From assembly GCA_032358255.1 (NCBI GenBank), contig JAULBX010006664.1, positions 124,001 through 188,000 on the forward strand: a stretch of DNA of 64,000 nucleotides, read 5' to 3'. The notes below the pieces were generated by a model. The model worked only from the letters and a program-made list of their open reading frames with translations. It ran no database searches and was not told the DNA's origin. Of this stretch, positions 1 through 9,313 are shown piece after piece. This DNA is from Heterotrichella gracilis (Eukaryota > Sar > Xanthophyceae > Tribonematales > Xanthonemataceae). The stretch's first letter is position 1; the number at the start of each line of letters is the position of its first letter. A program made the translations under genes and the position numbers.

Positions 1-2895
1 CTTGCCTTCGTTAATTAATGCACCTGCTAACACACCCATTTGCATACGCAAATTACCTGTCATACGAATACAATTCTCGTCTAAATTAATTCCTTTTTTA
101 TCCATTCCTCCCCACAAGAATTTATTCATGATGTTATCGTACATAGCATCTGTATTAACACGGCCACCTTGCGATTCTTCCATTTCAGTTTGTTTGATAG
201 GCACAAACCTGTATGCTAAACCTTCAAGCTGAAAATATTTTTTTAATCCAACATAAGCTTCATCGCCGGTTGTTACAGCAAAATAAATTGGACGATCCCA
301 TTTCGTGTGTGCAACAAGATCTAGTACCATCAGATCATTTTTTGTAATGTAACTTCTGCCGCCAAGATCCCAGCTAATTCGTTTTGCTAAACGCGCTGTA
401 TCTTTTACGCTTATTACTTTATTGCGCATTACTTTTAAACTATCCACAGTAATGTAAAAATTCTTTGTTGGAATAACGTCTATTAATTCGCCACCATTAT
501 CGTACTTACTTGCAGGATCATCACTTATCGCCTGGTCAAGAGCATCCTTCATGCTCATTGGCTTTGTATTCTGACTATTAATAACAAGGTACTCTAATTT
601 AGATGCTTCCAGTTTTTCTTCAGGAATAGTGAACGGCACAGGTTTGCTATCGTAAGCTGCTCTGCGCATTTGTTTAATATACCAATCTGTTTGCAATAAA
701 CTTAAATTCACAACACGCACGTCGGTTCTAATACCTTCAACTTCCTGTGCATACCAAAGCGGGAAAGTATCGTTATCACCATTTGTAAATAAGATCGCGT
801 TAGGCGCACAACTTTGTAAATAGTTAATGGCACAATCGCGAGACATAGTTCTTAATGAACGATCGTGATCATTCCAACCTTCTTTAGCCATAATACCAGG
901 AATAACCATACTTAAAGCAGTAGAGCCAATAGCAATTCCCATAGTTGCTGCTTTGCGACTTAAAAGATCGTAAATAAATAGTACACCAAAGCCAATCCAA
1001 ATGGCAAAAGCATAGAAGCTACCCGCATATGCGTAATCACGCTCACGCGGCTGGTAAGGTGTTTGGTTAAGATAAACTACAATTGCCAAACCGGTTAGTA
1101 AAAAGAAACTTAATACGATCCAGGCATCAGGTTTATTGCGTCTAAAATGAAAGATCATTCCTAACAAACCTAAAATAAATGGCAATGCGTAAAAATGATT
1201 TTGCGCAAAATTATTTTTATCGCGGTAGATCTTTTGTGAAGTATCAGTATCTAAAATAAAATCATCAAAACCTTTTATACCGGTTACCCAGTTTCCTTCC
1301 ATGGTATTGCGCATTAAACCCTGCACATCATTTTGTCTGCCAATAAAGTTCCAGAAAAAATAACGCAGATACATATACGTAATTTGATAATCTTTAAAAT
1401 AAATAAGGTTAGCAGCCATGGTTGGGATCTCAACGGTTTGAGGTTCGCCATCACGCCCTTCGATATTTTTTGTTTTGTGATGCTCTGCTATATTACCCCA
1501 ATATTTGTACGCAGATTCGTGGTGACTTTGCCCGCTCCACATACGTGGGAAAACAGTACAAAATTCTTTTTGATATTTTGGAATTGAATTTTTTCTTGAA
1601 TCGATTACTTTGTAATTTTTATTTTTTTCATCCTTAGCAAAGATAGGGTCACCACTGCCGAATTCACTTTTTGAAACTGTTGGTGCGTTGTAATATTGTC
1701 CGTATAAAATTGGCCAGTCGCCATATTGTTCACGTAATAAATACGATAACATGTTTGGTGCGTTTTCCGGATCATTCTCATCCATTGGCGTATTAGCCTG
1801 CGAACGTATTACCAATACAAAGAAAGAAGAATAACCAATTAATAAAGTAGCGAAACTTAAGAAAACAGCGTGAAGTGTAACTGTTTTTGATTTGAATTTA
1901 TGAATGGCATATAAAATTCCACCAAGCACTAATAAACGTGTGAACATGCCACCACCACTTGGCGCAGTAATTATCGCAAATAAAGAGAGAATAACGCCGG
2001 CATAAAAACCAATTTTATAATGTTGTTCTTTTTTATTTAAGGTGTAAAGAATTAAAAATGTAAGAGAAACGATCAAAAGTAAAAAGAAGAAAATTGTTCC
2101 AGTACTAAAACCTAAACTCATTTTATTAGTGAAGAACACTTCATAATCACTCACAAATTTTACAACTTTAGGAATAATGAGATTTTGCACAAAACCTAAA
2201 AGTAGAACAGATGAAATACCTGCAACAAAAAATCCCTTCCAGCTAAATGTGTATTTTTTGAAATAGATAACAAAACCGATAGCCGGAATAACAAGTAAGT
2301 TTAGTAAGTGGACCCCGATAGAGATACCAACTAAATAACTGATCAATATTAACCAACGCAAGGCGCTTGTTGGGTTAACCGAGTCTTCCTCGTCCCATTT
2401 TAAAATAGCCCAAAAAACAATAGCAGTAAATAAGGCCGACATAGCGTAAACCTCACCTTCTACAGCACTAAACCAAAACGAATCTGAAAATGTATAAGCC
2501 AACGCACCAACAATACCTGCACCTAAAACTGCCCATTGTTGCGGTTTTGCAAGATCTGCTACCTTTTTACCGTATACTTTAATAGCTAAACGGGTAATTG
2601 TCCAAAATAAAAACAAGATGGTAAATGAGCTCGACAGGGCGCTCATGATATTAACCATCATAGCTGCATGCGAAGGATCGCCACCGCCTAATAAAGAGAA
2701 AAATCTACCTAAAAGCAGGAAAAACGGGGCTCCCGGAGGGTGACCAACCTCTAATTTATAAGAACAGGCAATGTACTCGCCACAGTCCCAAAAGCTCGCT
2801 GTTGGCTCTATTGTGCAGCAATAGGTGTACGTAGCAATGGCCCAAACCAGCCAGCCAATGATATTATTTAGTTTTATAAACTCCTTTGTCATCAT
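1..2895 (-). CDS. DUF2723 family polytopic membrane protein (partial, C-terminus off the window)
   Basis: This minus-strand frame is open for 965 codons, from an ATG ATG pair at 2895 to the window edge, so the C-terminus is missing. The N-terminal part carries the hallmark of the DUF2723/PMT-like family: a first hydrophobic segment, then EPTASFWDCGEYIACSYKLE and a GHPPGAPFFLLLGRFF stretch. About ten or more hydrophobic helices follow, with a later NGDNDTFPLWYAQE motif in the soluble region. The family is GT-C-like (related to protein O-mannosyltransferases and TMEM260). Its acidic E/D residues in the first outer loop fit lipid-linked sugar transfer, but the substrate is unknown. The call is confident for the family and weak for the activity. 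Confidence 0.9.
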   Translation of the reverse strand, partial: MMTKEFIKLNNIIGWLVWAIATYTYCCTIEPTASFWDCGEYIACSYKLEVGHPPGAPFFLLLGRFFSLLGGGDPSHAAMMVNIMSALSSSFTILFLFWTITRLAIKVYGKKVADLAKPQQWAVLGAGIVGALAYTFSDSFWFSAVEGEVYAMSALFTAIVFWAILKWDEEDSVNPTSALRWLILISYLVGISIGVHLLNLLVIPAIGFVIYFKKYTFSWKGFFVAGISSVLLLGFVQNLIIPKVVKFVSDYEVFFTNKMSLGFSTGTIFFFLLLIVSLTFLILYTLNKKEQHYKIGFYAGVILSLFAIITAPSGGGMFTRLLVLGGILYAIHKFKSKTVTLHAVFLSFATLLIGYSSFFVLVIRSQANTPMDENDPENAPNMLSYLLREQYGDWPILYGQYYNAPTVSKSEFGSGDPIFAKDEKNKNYKVIDSRKNSIPKYQKEFCTVFPRMWSGQSHHESAYKYWGNIAEHHKTKNIEGRDGEPQTVEIPTMAANLIYFKDYQITYMYLRYFFWNFIGRQNDVQGLMRNTMEGNWVTGIKGFDDFILDTDTSQKIYRDKNNFAQNHFYALPFILGLLGMIFHFRRNKPDAWIVLSFFLLTGLAIVVYLNQTPYQPRERDYAYAGSFYAFAIWIGFGVLFIYDLLSRKAATMGIAIGSTALSMVIPGIMAKEGWNDHDRSLRTMSRDCAINYLQSCAPNAILFTNGDNDTFPLWYAQEVEGIRTDVRVVNLSLLQTDWYIKQMRRAAYDSKPVPFTIPEEKLEASKLEYLVINSQNTKPMSMKDALDQAISDDPASKYDNGGELIDVIPTKNFYITVDSLKVMRNKVISVKDTARLAKRISWDLGGRSYITKNDLMVLDLVAHTKWDRPIYFAVTTGDEAYVGLKKYFQLEGLAYRFVPIKQTEMEESQGGRVNTDAMYDNIMNKFLWGGMDKKGINLDENCIRMTGNLRMQMGVLAGALINEGK

Positions 2896-2962
2896 AGTTA
2901 AATAGTGTTGCGAAGATAGTATTTTACTTGGTTTGTTTTAGAACGTTTTTTTCGAAAAAATA

Positions 2963-2992
2963 TTTGATAGAACTAAAAAAGTTGTATTTTTG
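2963..2992 (+). promoter_or_regulatory. Bacteroidota-type promoter for tRNA-Gln
   Basis: TTTG at 2963-2966 is followed, after an 18-base spacer, by TATTTTTG at 2985-2992. This matches the -33/-7 pattern TTTG...TAnnTTTG of the Bacteroidota housekeeping sigma factor. It lies 16 bases upstream of the mature tRNA 5' end, where a tRNA promoter is expected. Confidence 0.6.
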
Positions 2993-3008
2993 CAGTCTTA
3001 AATTTAAT

Positions 3009-3079
3009 TGCCCGATCGTCTAATGGCAGGACTTCGGTTTTTGGTACCGACTATGTTGGTTCGAATCCAGCTCGGGCAA
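3009..3079 (+). tRNA. tRNA-Gln (anticodon TTG)
   Basis: The acceptor stem TGCCCGA (3009-3015) pairs with TCGGGCA (3072-3078), followed by discriminator A. The anticodon stem TCGGT/ACCGA encloses the loop TTTTGGT, giving anticodon TTG (Gln, CAA). The T-loop GGTTCGAATCC is canonical. CCA is not encoded. A strong terminator follows within 10 bases, so the gene is probably transcribed alone. Confidence 0.95.
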
Positions 3080-3201
3080 CAACAAAACCCGCTTCGTAAG
3101 AAGCGGGTTTTTTGTTTTATCCCAACGAACGAAAGCTTGCTTTCGGTGAGGAGGGATAAAACAAAAAACCCAATTTTTGCTTTGCAAAAATGGTTTTGTT
3201 G
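3080..3201. repeat. nested palindrome in the 3' flank of tRNA-Gln
   Basis: Several inverted repeats lie inside one another. The outer arms are CAACAAAACC (3080-3089) and GGTTTTGTTG (3192-3201). Inside them, GGGTTTTTTGTTTTATCCC (3105-3123) is perfectly complementary over 19 bp to 3153-3171. That pair encloses the hairpin CGAAAGC-TT-GCTTTCG (3130-3145). TTTTTGC-TTT-GCAAAAA (3174-3190) is a further hairpin. The left arm overlaps the tRNA terminator, so the right part looks like a degenerate inverted copy of it. The same arrangement follows tRNA-His. Confidence 0.75.
3087..3114 (+). terminator. intrinsic terminator of tRNA-Gln
   Basis: A 9-bp stem ACCCGCTTC/GAAGCGGGT with a 4-base loop is followed directly by a run of T residues (3108-3113). 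Confidence 0.85.
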
Positions 3202-3520
3202 AGCTTCAACCTCCATTCTGGATCAGTGAGCGAAGCGAGCTAATCCAGAATAGGTTGTGGAAAGGAGAAAGGAATTACCTTTGGATCAAGGAGCGCAGCG
3301 AGTTAATCCAAAAGTAGAAAGCTTGCTTTCTGTGGAGAGATAAAACAAAAATGGTTTTGTTGAGTAAGGCAAAAGCCTGGCAGGCTTTTGAGCCGGCTTG
3401 TGTGAAAGACATTCTGAATCAACGAGCGCAGCGCGTTAATCCATGTAGGATAACGTAACAAAAACCAATTCTGTTAATTTTTCTTAATCAGGAAATAAAA
3501 TAGAGATCAAAGGCAAAAAC
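3202..3520. repeat. gene-free stretch with three copies of a 19-bp repeat
   Basis: No credible gene lies here. Three related 19-mers occur at 3228-3246 (GAGCGAAGCGAGCTAATCC), 3291-3309 and 3424-3442. The first two sit in the loop of an inverted repeat: ATTCTGGAT (3215-3223) with ATCCAGAAT (3243-3251), and TTTGGAT (3280-3286) with ATCCAAA (3306-3312). A second GAAAGC-TT-GCTTTC hairpin (near 3317) is followed by TAAAACAAAAATGGTTTTGTTGAG, echoing 3155-3202, so the unit appears partly duplicated. Related repeats lie downstream of tRNA-His. Confidence 0.7.
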
Positions 3521-4828
3521 CTATACCTTTTTACGCATACTCACTACAATAGGAACGCCACTAAAATCATACTCTTCACGGATCTTATTCTCTAAAAAAC
3601 GTTTGTACGACTCTGTTACATACTGCGGTAAATTGCAATAGAAAATAAACAAAGGCTCAGTTTTTAGTTGTGTAATGTATTTAACTTTTATGTATTTGCC
3701 TTTTACTGCAGGCGGCGGGTAAGTTGCCATCACACCTTGTAAAAATTCGTTCAACTGACGGGTAGGAATGTGTTTCATTTTGTTCTCATACACCATCATG
3801 GCCACGTCCACGGCTTTCATGATACGTTGTTTATCCAGAACAGAAATAAAAATAATAGGGATATCCTTAAATGGCTTAATACGTTCTCTAATTTTTTCTT
3901 CGTATTCCTTAGCGGTTTGCGTGGTTTTTTCAATCAGATCCCATTTATTTACAATAATAGCAAGGCCTTTACGGTTCTTTTCAATAAGACTTAAAATACT
4001 CAGATCCTGTGCTTCAACTCCATCCTGAGCGTCTATCATTAATAAACAAACGTCACAATCTTCAATTGCTTTAATGGTCCTTAATACACTATAAAACTCA
4101 AGATCTTCGTGTACTTTGGCCTTTTTGCGCATACCCGCAGTATCTACCAGATAAAAATCGTGACCAAATTTTGTATAGCGCGAGTTAATGGTATCTCGGG
4201 TTGTGCCTGCAACATGAGTAACAATATTACGTTCTTCGCCCAAAAGCGCATTGGTTAGAGAAGATTTTCCAACATTAGGGCGGCCAACAATGGCAATACG
4301 AGGAATATCAGCATCTTCAATGGCTCTTTCATCTTTTGGAAGGATCTTTATTAAAGCATCTAAAAGATCGCCGGTACCACTGCCTGTAATGGCAGAAATT
4401 GGGAACACTTCTCCAAGGCCAAATTGGTAAAACTCTGCTGCATAAGCTGCTTTATCGTGGCTGTCTACTTTATTGGCAATAACCAAAGCAGGTTTTTTGC
4501 TTTTTCTTATAATATTGGCAACTTCTGTATCAAATTGGGTAACACCCTCAGTTACGTCCGATACAAATAAAATGGCCGAACATTCTTCAATAGCTATAAC
4601 TACCTGTTTACGAATTTCTCCTTCAAAAATATCATCACTTCCTTTAATATACCCGCCAGTATCTATTAAGCTAAATTCAACACCACCCCATTCAGATTTT
4701 CCATAATGGCGATCGCGTGTAACGCCCGAAACCTCGTCAACAATGGCCTGGCGCGTTTCTGTTAAACGATTGAACAGTGTCGATTTTCCAACATTCGGTC
4801 TTCCTACTATAGCAACAATATTTGGCAT
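3521..4828 (-). CDS. der: ribosome-associated GTPase Der (EngA)
   Basis: The 435 residues contain two tandem GTPase domains and a C-terminal KH-like domain, which is the unique Der architecture. Domain 1 has GRPNVGKST (about residue 8), DTGG and NKVD. Domain 2 has GRPNVGKSS (about residue 182), [10 protein letters not shown] and NKWD. Der acts in late assembly of the 50S ribosomal subunit. Length is typical, and the ATG at 4828 gives a start directly before the first G1 motif. The gene stands alone, divergent from the large secreted protein gene that begins about 70 bp away. Confidence 0.97.
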   Translation of the reverse strand: MPNIVAIVGRPNVGKSTLFNRLTETRQAIVDEVSGVTRDRHYGKSEWGGVEFSLIDTGGYIKGSDDIFEGEIRKQVVIAIEECSAILFVSDVTEGVTQFDTEVANIIRKSKKPALVIANKVDSHDKAAYAAEFYQFGLGEVFPISAITGSGTGDLLDALIKILPKDERAIEDADIPRIAIVGRPNVGKSSLTNALLGEERNIVTHVAGTTRDTINSRYTKFGHDFYLVDTAGMRKKAKVHEDLEFYSVLRTIKAIEDCDVCLLMIDAQDGVEAQDLSILSLIEKNRKGLAIIVNKWDLIEKTTQTAKEYEEKIRERIKPFKDIPIIFISVLDKQRIMKAVDVAMMVYENKMKHIPTRQLNEFLQGVMATYPPPAVKGKYIKVKYITQLKTEPLFIFYCNLPQYVTESYKRFLENKIREEYDFSGVPIVVSMRKKV

Positions 4829-4866
4829 AAGGCTGCAAAAGTACTAAAAATCGAGCTATACTCCTC

Positions 4867-4897
4867 TTGTAAAATAAACTAGTTTAATGTATATTTG
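4867..4897 (+). promoter_or_regulatory. putative promoter of the T9SS-secreted protein gene
   Basis: TTG (4867-4869), a 20-base spacer and TATATTTG (4890-4897) match the Bacteroidota promoter pattern. The element ends only 4 bases before the ATG at 4902, so transcription would begin at or next to the start codon and the mRNA would be nearly leaderless. This also argues against the upstream in-frame ATG at 4887, which lies before the -7 element. Confidence 0.5.
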
Positions 4898-4901
4898 GTT
4901 A

Positions 4902-7900
4902 ATGCTTAAAAAAGGCCTTATACTACTTTTTTTTATTGGAAGCTTTGTGGACGTTTTTTCTCAAAGCGATTCACTAAAAAGTATAATTTCCCCATTTGTA
5001 AGCCCTACCTTAAAATTTACCGAAAATAAAGGACAATGGGACTCTAAAATTTTATTTAGGGCCCAATTGGATGGGGGTGCATTATTTTTAGAACAAAACT
5101 GCCTTACTTTTAATTTTTATGACAAAAAGAAATTCCGCAGTATTCATCATGGAGGTATATTAAAGGGTAAGGATAAAAATTTTGATATAAGATCTCACGC
5201 CTATAAAATTCATTTTGTGGGGTGTAATACAAATGTGATCACAGAAAAATTACAGGAAGGTAGCGATTATGAGAATTTTTTTATTGGAAATGATCAAAGT
5301 AAATGGAAAGGTAACGTGCGTAACTATCATCAAGTATGGTTAAGAAATTTATATAATAAAATTGATTATGAAGTAATAACATCAGTTAATGGTTTAAAAT
5401 ACAATTTTCATGTTAAGCCAAATGGAAATACAAGTGATATTAACCTGAAGTACGAAGGCGTTGATAAAATTGTTTTAAAAAACGGAGCAATATATTTAAA
5501 GCTTGAAGTAAATGAGATCAAAGAACAAAGGCCTTACGCTTATCAGCTGATAAACGGAAAAATAAAACAGGTTGTTTGTAATTACGTGTTAAAAAACAAA
5601 GTTTTGAGTTTTGATTTCCCAAATGGCTATAATAAGAATTACGAACTTGTTATTGATCCTCTTCTTGTATTTGCAGCTCAGAGTGGCTCTACCGCAGACA
5701 ACTTTGGGATGACAGCTACATTTGACCCGCAAGGTAACTTATATTCAGGCGGTACAATATTTAACATTGGATACCCGGTAACACCAGGCGCATATAGCGC
5801 TTTATTTAATGGCCCGGTTTATTATGGAAATACAGATGTTGTAATAACAAAGTATAATTCTACAGGTACTAATCTTTTATACTCTACCTATCTTGGCGGT
5901 AATTATACCGAATCTATAAATAGTATGATCGTTGATAAGAGTAATAACCTTTGTTTTTTTGGTTCAACGAGCAGTACAACTTTTCCGACAACAACTAATG
6001 CTTTTGATAATTCATTTAATGGTGGTACTTTTTTAATGTTCTATTACAACGGCTTACGTTTTCATAATGGTACAGATATTTATATTGGGAAATTAAATAA
6101 TGCAGGTAATACTTTAATGGCTTCTACTTACCTTGGCGGAAGCGGTAATGATGGACTTAATCATACAGACCAATACTCAAATGGTTTTGTTGTACCGGCA
6201 ACACCCCCAACAACCGGTAACATTACTATTTATCAACCAGATTATGATAGCTTACAAACTAATTATGGAGATCAAAGCAGGGGTGAGATACAGGTGGATG
6301 CAAACAACAATATTTATATTGCGAGCTCTACACGTTCGTCAAATTTTCCTACAGTAAATGGTTTTGATAATAGTTTAAACGGTACTCAGGATGGTATTCT
6401 TGCAAAATTTAATCCCAGTCTTACCAACCTTATTTATTCTTCATTTATTGGTGGTAGCGCAACTGATGCAGGCTATGGATTGATAGTTAAAAATAATTTT
6501 GAAGTGTATGTTACCGGCGGAACAAGCAGTAATAATTTTCCTTATGCAACAGGGGGCTATCAATCGTCTTACCAGGGTGGTAATGCCGATGGTTATATTA
6601 TAAGAGTTAATCCTGCCGGTAACGCTGTTTTAAATGGAACGTATTTTGGAACGTCTCAATATGATCAATCTTTTTTTATTCAGGCAGATAAAAAAAATAA
6701 CATTTATATCTATGGCCAATCACTTGGTAATATACCGGTATTAAAGGCCGCTACATCGCCAACCGTATTTAATGTTCCGGGTACACACCAATTTATTTCG
6801 AGATTGAATTTTAATCTATCAACTTTGAATATGTCTACCGTGTTTGGAAACTACACAAACAATTTCGACATATCACCTGCTGCCTTTTCAGTTGATAATT
6901 GTAATAACATTTACATTTCAGGTTGGGGTGCAAACTTTTTATTACCTAGTGTATCATTAAGCAATATGCCTTTATTGTTACCTACACAAAGTACAACAGA
7001 TGGATTTGATTTTTATTTTATGGGATTGGATTCAAATGCAGCGGCATTAAAATACGGTTCTTATTTTGGAGGCGGAATTAGCCAGGAACATGTTGATGGA
7101 GGAACTTCTCGTTTTGATCCACAGGGAAAAATATATCAATCCGTTTGCGCTGGCTGTGGTGGTAATTCAGTTACCGGTGCCAATCAGGATTTTCCAGTAA
7201 CACCTGGCGCATGGCCAAATACACCGGGTAATCCAAATCATAATACCGATAATTTTAATTGTAATAATGGCGTAATTAAATTAGATTTTCAATTGCAATT
7301 GGCTGTATCAACTATTAATACAAACACAGTAAGCGGTTGTTTACCTTTAACTGTAACCTTCACAAATGCAACACCTCCTACCGGTACAAACACGTCATAT
7401 ATTTGGTATTTAGGCAATGGGCAAACAACTTCAACAACTATAAATCCTATTGTTACCTATACAACTCCAGGAAACTTTACAGTGTCGCTTGTTGTTATTG
7501 ATCCTGCGTCTTGTAATATAAAAGATAGTTCAGTTACATTTATAACCGTATATCCAAAACCTGTTTCTAATTTTTCTTTGATCGCAACACCTTGCACCAA
7601 CACTATCGCAACTACAAATTCATCTACCGGAAGTTTTACTACAAACCCTTATTCCTGGAATTTTGGTGATGGCAGTCCCGTAAGCACAGCCACAAATCCG
7701 CCTCATACCTACTCAGTAAGCGGCACATATACGGTTAGTTTAACCGTTACAGATATTAATGGTTGCACTGATGTAAAAACAAATACCGTTTCCATGTTTA
7801 ATTTTCAACCAGCTGTTGCAAGTGGGTCGGTTATTTGTTTTGGCGAATCTGCAACTATTGCTGCCAGTGGCGGTACAAGTTATACCTGGTCGCCAAGTTC

Positions 7901-9044
7901 TCAGGTAAGTAACACAAGTATTGCAAATCCGGTGGTTACGCCAACTACCACTACTATTTATACGGTCACAATTTTTAATAATACAGGAGGTAATAATTGT
8001 TTACGAACACTAACAACCAATGTAACTGTAAACCCAAAACCTACAGCTAATTTTAATTTTACTATTAATCCTTGTGGCGGTGGTGTATATTTTGGCGACC
8101 TTTCTACTATTAATATTGCTTCGTGGCAATGGTCCTTATCTGCAACTGCTACAAGTACCATTCAGAATCCTTATAATTTTTATAATAATGGAGGTACGCA
8201 TACCGTTTCTTTAATAGCAATAAATACGGATGGTTGTAAAGATACTTTAGAACAGGTCATCACAGTTCCGGTGCCGCCACCGGTTACAGTAAATCCGGCA
8301 AAAATAATTTGTAAAGGAAACAGCGCTCAGTTGGCGGCAACAGGTGGCACTTCTTACGTGTGGACGCCATCACTTACCTTAGACTACTCAAACATAGCCA
8401 ATCCTAGTGCAACGCCAACTATAAGTACACAATATTCAGTGGTAATTACAACAACGGCTACAATTGGCCCAACCGCTTGCGCATTTTTATTAACTACTAG
8501 TGTAAATGTCACGCAGCTTTCAACAACTCCAATCAGCGCCTTTGCAAATCCTGTAATTGTTACAACCGGAAGCGCCACCACCTTAACTTATGTTGGCGAT
8601 CCGGGAGCAATTGTAACGTGGTTGCCACCAGGAAGCACCACACCGGCATTTGGGTATACTGTAACCGCTTATCCTGACAGGCCAACAACGTATACCGCTG
8701 TTGCAACTCTGGGAGCTTGCAAAGAGCAGGTACAAGTGAGTGTAGAGGCTTTTTCAGCGGGATGTATTGACAATGATTTTTTTGTGCCAAATACATTTAC
8801 ACCTAACGGCGATGGGAAAAACGATATTTTATTTGTCAGAGGTTTAAAGGTGGATGAGGTTTTCTTCGCCGTTTATAATCGTTGGGGCGAGAAGGTTTTT
8901 GAAACTACCGATAAATCAAAAGGCTGGGACGGTATCTATAAAAGCCGGCCGGCAGATGTTGGCGTTTTTGGCTGGTATTTGAAAGTAAAATGCATTAATG
9001 GCGAAGAGAACTTCAAAAAAGGAAACGTAACACTCATCCGTTAA
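4902..9044 (+). CDS. secreted SBBP/PKD-repeat protein with T9SS type B (gliding-motility) C-terminal domain
   Basis: The protein has about 1380 residues. Its ATG at 4902 gives a clean signal peptide (MLKKGLILLFFIG..., cleavage near FSQ). The ATG at 4887 is in frame but adds five residues before the lysines and lies upstream of the promoter. Residues of about 30-270 resemble the N-terminal domain that accompanies SBBP proteins (TENKGQWD). About 270-800 hold beta-propeller-like SBBP repeats (recurrent YLGG, GG...D.GYG). About 800-1280 alternate PKD domains (YSWNFGDGSP, YIWYLGNGQ) with Ig-like repeats (GGTSYTWSP). The end is a CHU_C-type sorting domain (VPNTFTPNGDGKND ... YNRWGEKVFE). Such proteins leave the cell through the type IX system and stay on the surface. 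The ligand is unknown. A tRNA-His follows. Confidence 0.9.
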   Translation: MLKKGLILLFFIGSFVDVFSQSDSLKSIISPFVSPTLKFTENKGQWDSKILFRAQLDGGALFLEQNCLTFNFYDKKKFRSIHHGGILKGKDKNFDIRSHAYKIHFVGCNTNVITEKLQEGSDYENFFIGNDQSKWKGNVRNYHQVWLRNLYNKIDYEVITSVNGLKYNFHVKPNGNTSDINLKYEGVDKIVLKNGAIYLKLEVNEIKEQRPYAYQLINGKIKQVVCNYVLKNKVLSFDFPNGYNKNYELVIDPLLVFAAQSGSTADNFGMTATFDPQGNLYSGGTIFNIGYPVTPGAYSALFNGPVYYGNTDVVITKYNSTGTNLLYSTYLGGNYTESINSMIVDKSNNLCFFGSTSSTTFPTTTNAFDNSFNGGTFLMFYYNGLRFHNGTDIYIGKLNNAGNTLMASTYLGGSGNDGLNHTDQYSNGFVVPATPPTTGNITIYQPDYDSLQTNYGDQSRGEIQVDANNNIYIASSTRSSNFPTVNGFDNSLNGTQDGILAKFNPSLTNLIYSSFIGGSATDAGYGLIVKNNFEVYVTGGTSSNNFPYATGGYQSSYQGGNADGYIIRVNPAGNAVLNGTYFGTSQYDQSFFIQADKKNNIYIYGQSLGNIPVLKAATSPTVFNVPGTHQFISRLNFNLSTLNMSTVFGNYTNNFDISPAAFSVDNCNNIYISGWGANFLLPSVSLSNMPLLLPTQSTTDGFDFYFMGLDSNAAALKYGSYFGGGISQEHVDGGTSRFDPQGKIYQSVCAGCGGNSVTGANQDFPVTPGAWPNTPGNPNHNTDNFNCNNGVIKLDFQLQLAVSTINTNTVSGCLPLTVTFTNATPPTGTNTSYIWYLGNGQTTSTTINPIVTYTTPGNFTVSLVVIDPASCNIKDSSVTFITVYPKPVSNFSLIATPCTNTIATTNSSTGSFTTNPYSWNFGDGSPVSTATNPPHTYSVSGTYTVSLTVTDINGCTDVKTNTVSMFNFQPAVASGSVICFGESATIAASGGTSYTWSPSSQVSNTSIANPVVTPTTTTIYTVTIFNNTGGNNCLRTLTTNVTVNPKPTANFNFTINPCGGGVYFGDLSTINIASWQWSLSATATSTIQNPYNFYNNGGTHTVSLIAINTDGCKDTLEQVITVPVPPPVTVNPAKIICKGNSAQLAATGGTSYVWTPSLTLDYSNIANPSATPTISTQYSVVITTTATIGPTACAFLLTTSVNVTQLSTTPISAFANPVIVTTGSATTLTYVGDPGAIVTWLPPGSTTPAFGYTVTAYPDRPTTYTAVATLGACKEQVQVSVEAFSAGCIDNDFFVPNTFTPNGDGKNDILFVRGLKVDEVFFAVYNRWGEKVFETTDKSKGWDGIYKSRPADVGVFGWYLKVKCINGEENFKKGNVTLIR

Positions 9045-9116
9045 GCCAATAATTTCAAATTTATTGCCGGCTTATTTAAAATTATCTAAAAAATTATTAC
9101 ATTTGCCCTCCTAAAT

Positions 9117-9191
9117 GGTAGATGTAGCTCAGTTGGTTAGAGCATCGGTTTGTGGTACCGAGGGTCGTGGGTTCGAATCCCATCATTTACC
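9117..9191 (+). tRNA. tRNA-His (anticodon GTG)
   Basis: The acceptor stem GTAGATG (9118-9124) pairs with CATTTAC (9184-9190) through one G-U pair. The anticodon stem TCGGT/ACCGA encloses TTGTGGT, giving anticodon GTG (His). The extra 5' G typical of tRNA-His is present at 9117 opposite the discriminator C at 9191. The T-arm GGGTTCGAATCCC is canonical, and CCA is not encoded. A TACATTTG -7 element lies at 9098-9105, with no clear -33 box at normal spacing. Confidence 0.95.
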
Positions 9192-9313
9192 CAAGTAAAG
9201 TAGAAGCAACCCCCACACTAGTGGGGGTTTTTTATTTTGAGCGCTCGTGGGAAAACTTGTTTTCTTCGAGAGTGCGAAAATAAAAAACAAGATGTTGCTT
9301 CGCTTTACTTTGG
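9191..9313. repeat. nested palindrome in the 3' flank of tRNA-His
   Basis: The sequence directly after the tRNA (9191-9210, CCAAGTAAAGTAGAAGCAAC) is complementary to 9294-9313 with few mismatches. Inside, GTTTTTTATTTT (9227-9238) pairs perfectly with 9277-9288. The centre holds the hairpin GAAAAC-TT-GTTTTC (9251-9264), flanked by partly paired GCGCTCG and CGAGAGTGCG. The order (outer arm, terminator, T-rich arm, GAAARC-TT-GYTTTC hairpin, inverse arms) is the same as after tRNA-Gln although the sequences differ. This suggests a common origin or a shared generating process. Confidence 0.7.
9208..9233 (+). terminator. intrinsic terminator of tRNA-His
   Basis: A 9-bp stem AACCCCCAC/GTGGGGGTT with loop ACTA is followed by a T run. 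Confidence 0.85.

Noticed and set aside
3004-3216. ORFs of 64 and 70 codons on both strands across tRNA-Gln and its flank
   Set aside because: They read through a tRNA gene, a terminator and palindromic repeats, so they are chance frames.
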